NCBI GenBank assembly: GCA_039034015.1
Contig: JBCCBM010000012.1
Location: forward strand, 47,084-111,083
Reading direction: 5' to 3'
Source: Acuticoccus sp039034015
Lineage (GTDB): Bacteria; Pseudomonadota; Alphaproteobacteria; Rhizobiales; Amorphaceae
DNA length: 64,000 nucleotides
Within the stretch, counting starts at the first letter, position 1, and each line of letters opens with the position of its first letter. Position numbers and translations under genes: made by a program. The notes beneath the pieces were generated by a model that was not told the origin of the DNA, did no database searches, and saw nothing but the letters and a program-made list of their open reading frames with translations. Below, one piece after another: positions 61,062 through 64,000 of this stretch.

Positions 61062-62090
61062 ATGACCGAGAGCCTGAATGACATTGCCCTTGCCATGGTG
61101 CAGAGCGGTCAGGGCATCCTCGCCGCCGATGAGAGCACCGGCACCATCAAGAAGCGGTTTGACCAAATTGGCCTTGCCAACGAGGAAGAGAACCGGCGCG
61201 CCTACCGCGAGATGCTCTTCACCGCCGATGAGGCCATGAAGAACCACATCTCGGGCGTCATCCTGTTCGACGAGACCCTGCGCCAATCCACCAAAGACGG
61301 CCGGCGCTTTGCCGAGGTGATCAAGGCGGCCGGCGCCGTCCCCGGCATCAAGGTCGACCAGGGCGCAAAACCCATGGCCGGTTTTCCGGGCGAAAAGGTG
61401 ACCGAAGGTCTCGACGGTCTTCGCGAACGTCTCCAGGAATACCACGCGCTGGGCGCCCGCTTTGCCAAGTGGCGCGCGGTGATCGACATTGCCTATGGCC
61501 TCCCAACCCGCGGCGCGATCGAGGCGAACTGCCACGCCCTCGCCCGCTATGCCGCCCTTTGCCAGGAAAACGGCATCGTGCCCATCGTGGAGCCGGAAGT
61601 GATCATGGATGGGCCCAACGCGACCCACACCATCGAGCGCTGCTATGAGGTGAGCGAGCTCACCCTCAACCTCCTCTACGACGCGCTCTACGCCCAGCGC
61701 GTCGACCTTCCGGGCACCATCCTGAAGCCCAATATGGTTGTCCCCGGCCAGCACGGCCCACAGGTGGACGCGCGCACCGTCGCCGAGATGACGATTGCGT
61801 GCCTCAAGGCCACCGTGCCGCCCGCGGTCCCCGGCATCGCGTATCTCTCCGGCGGCCAGTCGGAAGCTGCCGCGACCGAGCACCTTTCCATCATGAACGC
61901 CATCGGCGGCTTCCCCTGGGCGATGACCTTCTCCTACGGCCGCGCGCTCCAGCAGGCCGCGCTCCAGGCCTGGGGCGGCAAGGCGGAGAATGTTGCCGCC
62001 GGCCAAGCCGCCTTCGCCCACCGCGCCAAGATGAACGGGAAGGCCGCGCTCGGCACCTGGGCGGCGGAGGATGAGCGCATCGCGGCCTAA
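61062..62090 (+). CDS. fbaB: Fructose-bisphosphate aldolase, class I
   Basis: This 342-residue aldolase starts at the ATG after AGGAGA. ILAADESTGTIKKRF, KWRAVIDI, VEPEVIMDG, TILKPNMVVPGQ (Schiff-base Lys) and YLSGGQSEAAATEHL are class I fructose-bisphosphate aldolase motifs of the animal/plant-like type. It needs no metal. The class II aldolase of the iol operon is a separate enzyme. Confidence 0.95.
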   Translation: MTESLNDIALAMVQSGQGILAADESTGTIKKRFDQIGLANEEENRRAYREMLFTADEAMKNHISGVILFDETLRQSTKDGRRFAEVIKAAGAVPGIKVDQGAKPMAGFPGEKVTEGLDGLRERLQEYHALGARFAKWRAVIDIAYGLPTRGAIEANCHALARYAALCQENGIVPIVEPEVIMDGPNATHTIERCYEVSELTLNLLYDALYAQRVDLPGTILKPNMVVPGQHGPQVDARTVAEMTIACLKATVPPAVPGIAYLSGGQSEAAATEHLSIMNAIGGFPWAMTFSYGRALQQAALQAWGGKAENVAAGQAAFAHRAKMNGKAALGTWAAEDERIAA

Positions 62091-62107
62091 GGCGCGTTCA
62101 CCAAAAG

Positions 62108-62635
62108 TTGCGTCAGCGGCTCATCCTGTTTGCGCCCGCGCGCGTCGAGGCCCTCAAAGAGGCGCTCGACGCGGGCGACGTCGCGGCCGTTGTGTTCCAG
62201 CGGCCGGACGCTGCCGGGGTGGCCGCGGCGCAACAGGCGGGGGCGGCCGCCCTCATCGCCAGCGAGCGCTGGGCGGATAGGGTGGCGGCCGATGGGCTTT
62301 ATGTGGCCGGCGATGCGGCGGCCGCGCTCCGTGCGCGCCCCGAGGGCGCCATCTGCGGCGTGGCGGCGGCCACCCGGCACGCCGCGATGGCCGCGGGTGA
62401 GGCGGGCGCGGATTACGTCGCCTTTGAGGGCGCGGAGGCGGCCGACCTTGCCAAGTGGTGGGCAGATCTGTTCGAAGTGCCAGGTGTTGCGGCCGGCCCG
62501 TTTGCCGACCGTGACGCGCTGATTGGGTCCGGTGCGGAGTTTGTTGCAATTTTGGACCTTTTTGAAATGCCCTCGCCCGCAGAGGCTGTCGCCAGCGTGA
62601 ACGCTGCGCTTGATGCGCGCGACGCGCAGCCATGA
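62108..62635 (+). CDS. ThiE/TenI-like thiamine phosphate synthase family protein
   Basis: A 175-residue protein with a TTG start. It has the TIM-barrel-like segments of the ThiE/TenI superfamily (QRLILFAPARVEALKEALDAGDVAAVVFQRPDA; CGVAAATRHAAMAAGEAGADYVAFEGAEAADLAKWWADLF). It lacks several phosphate- and magnesium-binding residues of true ThiE, so a thiamine role is uncertain. Such genes are common after fba in alphaproteobacteria. Confidence 0.7.
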   Translation: MRQRLILFAPARVEALKEALDAGDVAAVVFQRPDAAGVAAAQQAGAAALIASERWADRVAADGLYVAGDAAAALRARPEGAICGVAAATRHAAMAAGEAGADYVAFEGAEAADLAKWWADLFEVPGVAAGPFADRDALIGSGAEFVAILDLFEMPSPAEAVASVNAALDARDAQP

Positions 62636-63768
62636 GAGCGCTCGTCCTCGCCTGCGCCTTGATCGCGCCGGCCCCTCTCTGGGCACAGCCCGCCGCGCCT
62701 TTTTTTGAGGCCGCCGCGCCCGGTGAGCCGCGGGCGGCGCGCTTTTTGCCCATGCCCGTCACGCGGCCCTTCCAGGTGCCCCAACAGTCAGCCCCCGGCG
62801 TTGTGGTGACGGCGCCGGTGGTGGCTGCGCCCGCGGCCCTCGCGCCTGAGGCCGCGCTCACGGTGGCCTCGGTCGCCGGCAGCCTCGGCGCCGACAATGC
62901 GCCCGACAGCGTGCGGCTCTCTCACTACGCGTTCGGCGCCTACCAGCGCGGCTTTTACTCCACCGCGTTCTCCGTCGCCCTGCGCGCCTCGGCGGATGAT
63001 GATGCCGCGGCCGCCGCGCTGATCGGCCGGCTTTATGAAGAGGCCAAGGGCGTCGAGCAGGACCTTGAGAAGGCCGCCGGCTGGTACGCCATTGCCGCAG
63101 GCCTTGGCCATGCGGCGGCCAATGCGCGGCTCGGCTCCATGCTGTTGCGGGGCGAGGGGGTGCCGAAGGATGCCGCAAAGGCGGCCGACGCGTTCCAGGC
63201 CGCCGCCGATGCAGGGCATGGCGATGCGGCGTACGCCCTTGCCATCATGAAGCTGCGCGGGGAGGGGCGGGAGGCCAGCGCCCGCACCGCCTTTGAGGCG
63301 ATGACGGTGGCCGCAAAGGCCGGCCACGCCGCCGCCCAGCACGGCCTTGCGGTGATGTACACCGAGGGGCAGGGCACGGTGCCGGACGATGAAGCGGCCA
63401 CCCGCTGGTTTGGCAAAGCCGCTGCCCAAGGCGACCCGACGGCCGCCTTCCTTTACGCCGTGCGCCTTTTGGACGGGGTGGGCACAACGCCCGACCGCGT
63501 TCGCGCCGAGCCTTTTTTGGCCCTTGCCGCCCGCTCTGGCCGGCCGGAGGCGATGAGCCTTTACGCCCGCTTCCTGGCCGATGGCGCCACCGACCGCGCC
63601 GGCGAGGTGGAGGCTGTGAAGTGGCACCTCCTCGCCCGCACGGCCGGCGTTTCCGACCTTTACCTGGACGGTTTTGTGGGCACCCGCGCCCAGGACGTGG
63701 TGGACGAGGGCCGCGCCCGCGCCCAAACTTTTATTGGCCGGCGGCCCGCCCGAGCCCGGGACGGTTAG
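62632..63768 (+). CDS. Secreted Sel1-repeat protein
   Basis: This 378-residue protein overlaps the ThiE-like stop. It has a signal peptide (MRALVLACALIAPAPLWAQ), a Pro/Ala-rich segment and six or so Sel1 repeats (AAAALIGRLYEEAKGVEQDLEKAAGWYAIAAGLGHAAANARLGSMLLRGEGVPKD). Sel1 proteins are periplasmic or envelope adaptors. The partner is unknown. Confidence 0.85.
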   Translation: MRALVLACALIAPAPLWAQPAAPFFEAAAPGEPRAARFLPMPVTRPFQVPQQSAPGVVVTAPVVAAPAALAPEAALTVASVAGSLGADNAPDSVRLSHYAFGAYQRGFYSTAFSVALRASADDDAAAAALIGRLYEEAKGVEQDLEKAAGWYAIAAGLGHAAANARLGSMLLRGEGVPKDAAKAADAFQAAADAGHGDAAYALAIMKLRGEGREASARTAFEAMTVAAKAGHAAAQHGLAVMYTEGQGTVPDDEAATRWFGKAAAQGDPTAAFLYAVRLLDGVGTTPDRVRAEPFLALAARSGRPEAMSLYARFLADGATDRAGEVEAVKWHLLARTAGVSDLYLDGFVGTRAQDVVDEGRARAQTFIGRRPARARDG

Positions 63769-63798
63769 AGCGGATAACGCCGTCACGGAAGCGCCCGA

Positions 63799-63918
63799 CG
63801 GGAAAAGGGCGTGCGTCGGCTCGGCCGCGACTTCGCGGCGTGGCAAGGCGCCGCTCGCAGTGCGTGCTGGTTGCACGGACAAGAGCGGCAACGCTGTCCG
63901 GTGGGCGCCCTTTTCCCG
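63799..63918. ncRNA. Structured intergenic element near window end
   Basis: CGGGAAAAGGGCG (63799-63811) and CGCCCTTTTCCCG (63906-63918) form a perfect 13-bp inverted repeat. It encloses hairpins GCCGCGA/TCGCGGC (63824-63839) and CGGACA/TGTCCG (63876-63900), the latter capped by GCG-GCAA-CGC. It lies 30 bp after the Sel1 gene stop. No gene is supported from 63769 to 64000. It could be a small RNA, a 3' structure or an inverted-repeat element. Confidence 0.5.
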
Positions 63919-64000
63919 CCGAAGGTGGCATGCGCACCTTTGCGCACCAAAGTTGGTGCTGCCGGCCGGTGGACAGCGTCCCGCGGCTTGCCCGTGGTGC

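Noticed and set aside
59994..62021. A long minus-strand open frame (675 codons) across pgk and fba
   Set aside because: It is antisense to two certain glycolysis genes and encodes no recognisable domain; such frames are common in GC-rich DNA.

Overview
The window is GC-rich, gene-dense DNA with many overlapping ATGA/TGATG gene junctions and frequent GTG starts. It reads as the chromosome of an alphaproteobacterium. The best evidence is the block transketolase / DUF4164-like / zapA / 6S RNA / gap / pgk / class I fructose-bisphosphate aldolase, the LacI-controlled inositol cluster and the NasTS-controlled nitrate assimilation cluster. I cannot name a genus. I see no insertion sequence, prophage, CRISPR array, tRNA or rRNA.

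Layout. (1) 1-1492: the end of a NosR-like membrane iron-sulfur flavoprotein and an ApbE-type flavin transferase. (2) 1499-11670: a PQQ (pyrroloquinoline quinone) alcohol-oxidation cluster. It holds a XoxJ-like periplasmic protein, a cytochrome c, the PQQ-associated ABC system (binding protein, beta-propeller, ATPase, ABC-2 permease), a NitT/TauT-type binding protein with its ATPase, and the quinoprotein dehydrogenase itself, which has the extra Asp typical of lanthanide-dependent enzymes. (3) 11734-24979: nitrate assimilation. nasT-nasS are followed by a leader RNA with two ANTAR-type hexaloop hairpins and an overlapping terminator, then nrtA, nrtB, a fused nrtCD, nirB, nirD, nasA and cysG. 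(4) 24996-38284: inositol uptake and catabolism, with an ABC sugar transporter, a LacI-family regulator, two Gfo/Idh/MocA dehydrogenases with a TIM-barrel isomerase, and iolD-iolC-iolB-iolJ-iolG. Two identical 16-bp palindromes mark the likely LacI operators. (5) 38325-41805: hpd-hmgA-fahA, tyrosine/homogentisate degradation. (6) 41802-46236: a TctABC tripartite transporter with a histidinol-dehydrogenase-family (HpsN-like) enzyme. (7) 46329-53044: an RTX protein, a DD-peptidase, an ETHE1/Blh-like metallohydrolase, kynureninase, a RidA-like protein and a HutC-type regulator. (8) 53053-63768: central carbon metabolism (tkt, gap, pgk, fba) mixed with zapA, a LysE-type exporter, 6S RNA, a vWA protein, a GNAT enzyme, a ThiE-like protein and a Sel1-repeat protein.

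How the parts work together. The PQQ cluster would pass alcohol electrons from the quinoprotein to the cytochrome c in the periplasm. The nitrate cluster takes up nitrate and reduces it to ammonium; cysG supplies siroheme to NirB, and NasS/NasT relieve attenuation when nitrate is present. The inositol cluster converts inositols to C3 units plus acetyl-CoA, although no mmsA/iolA is in view.

The most interesting non-coding material is the ANTAR leader at 13568-13694, three intergenic multi-branched inverted-repeat structures (29210-29433, 49176-49302, 63799-63918), and hairpins or terminators placed just after several ABC/TTT binding-protein genes.
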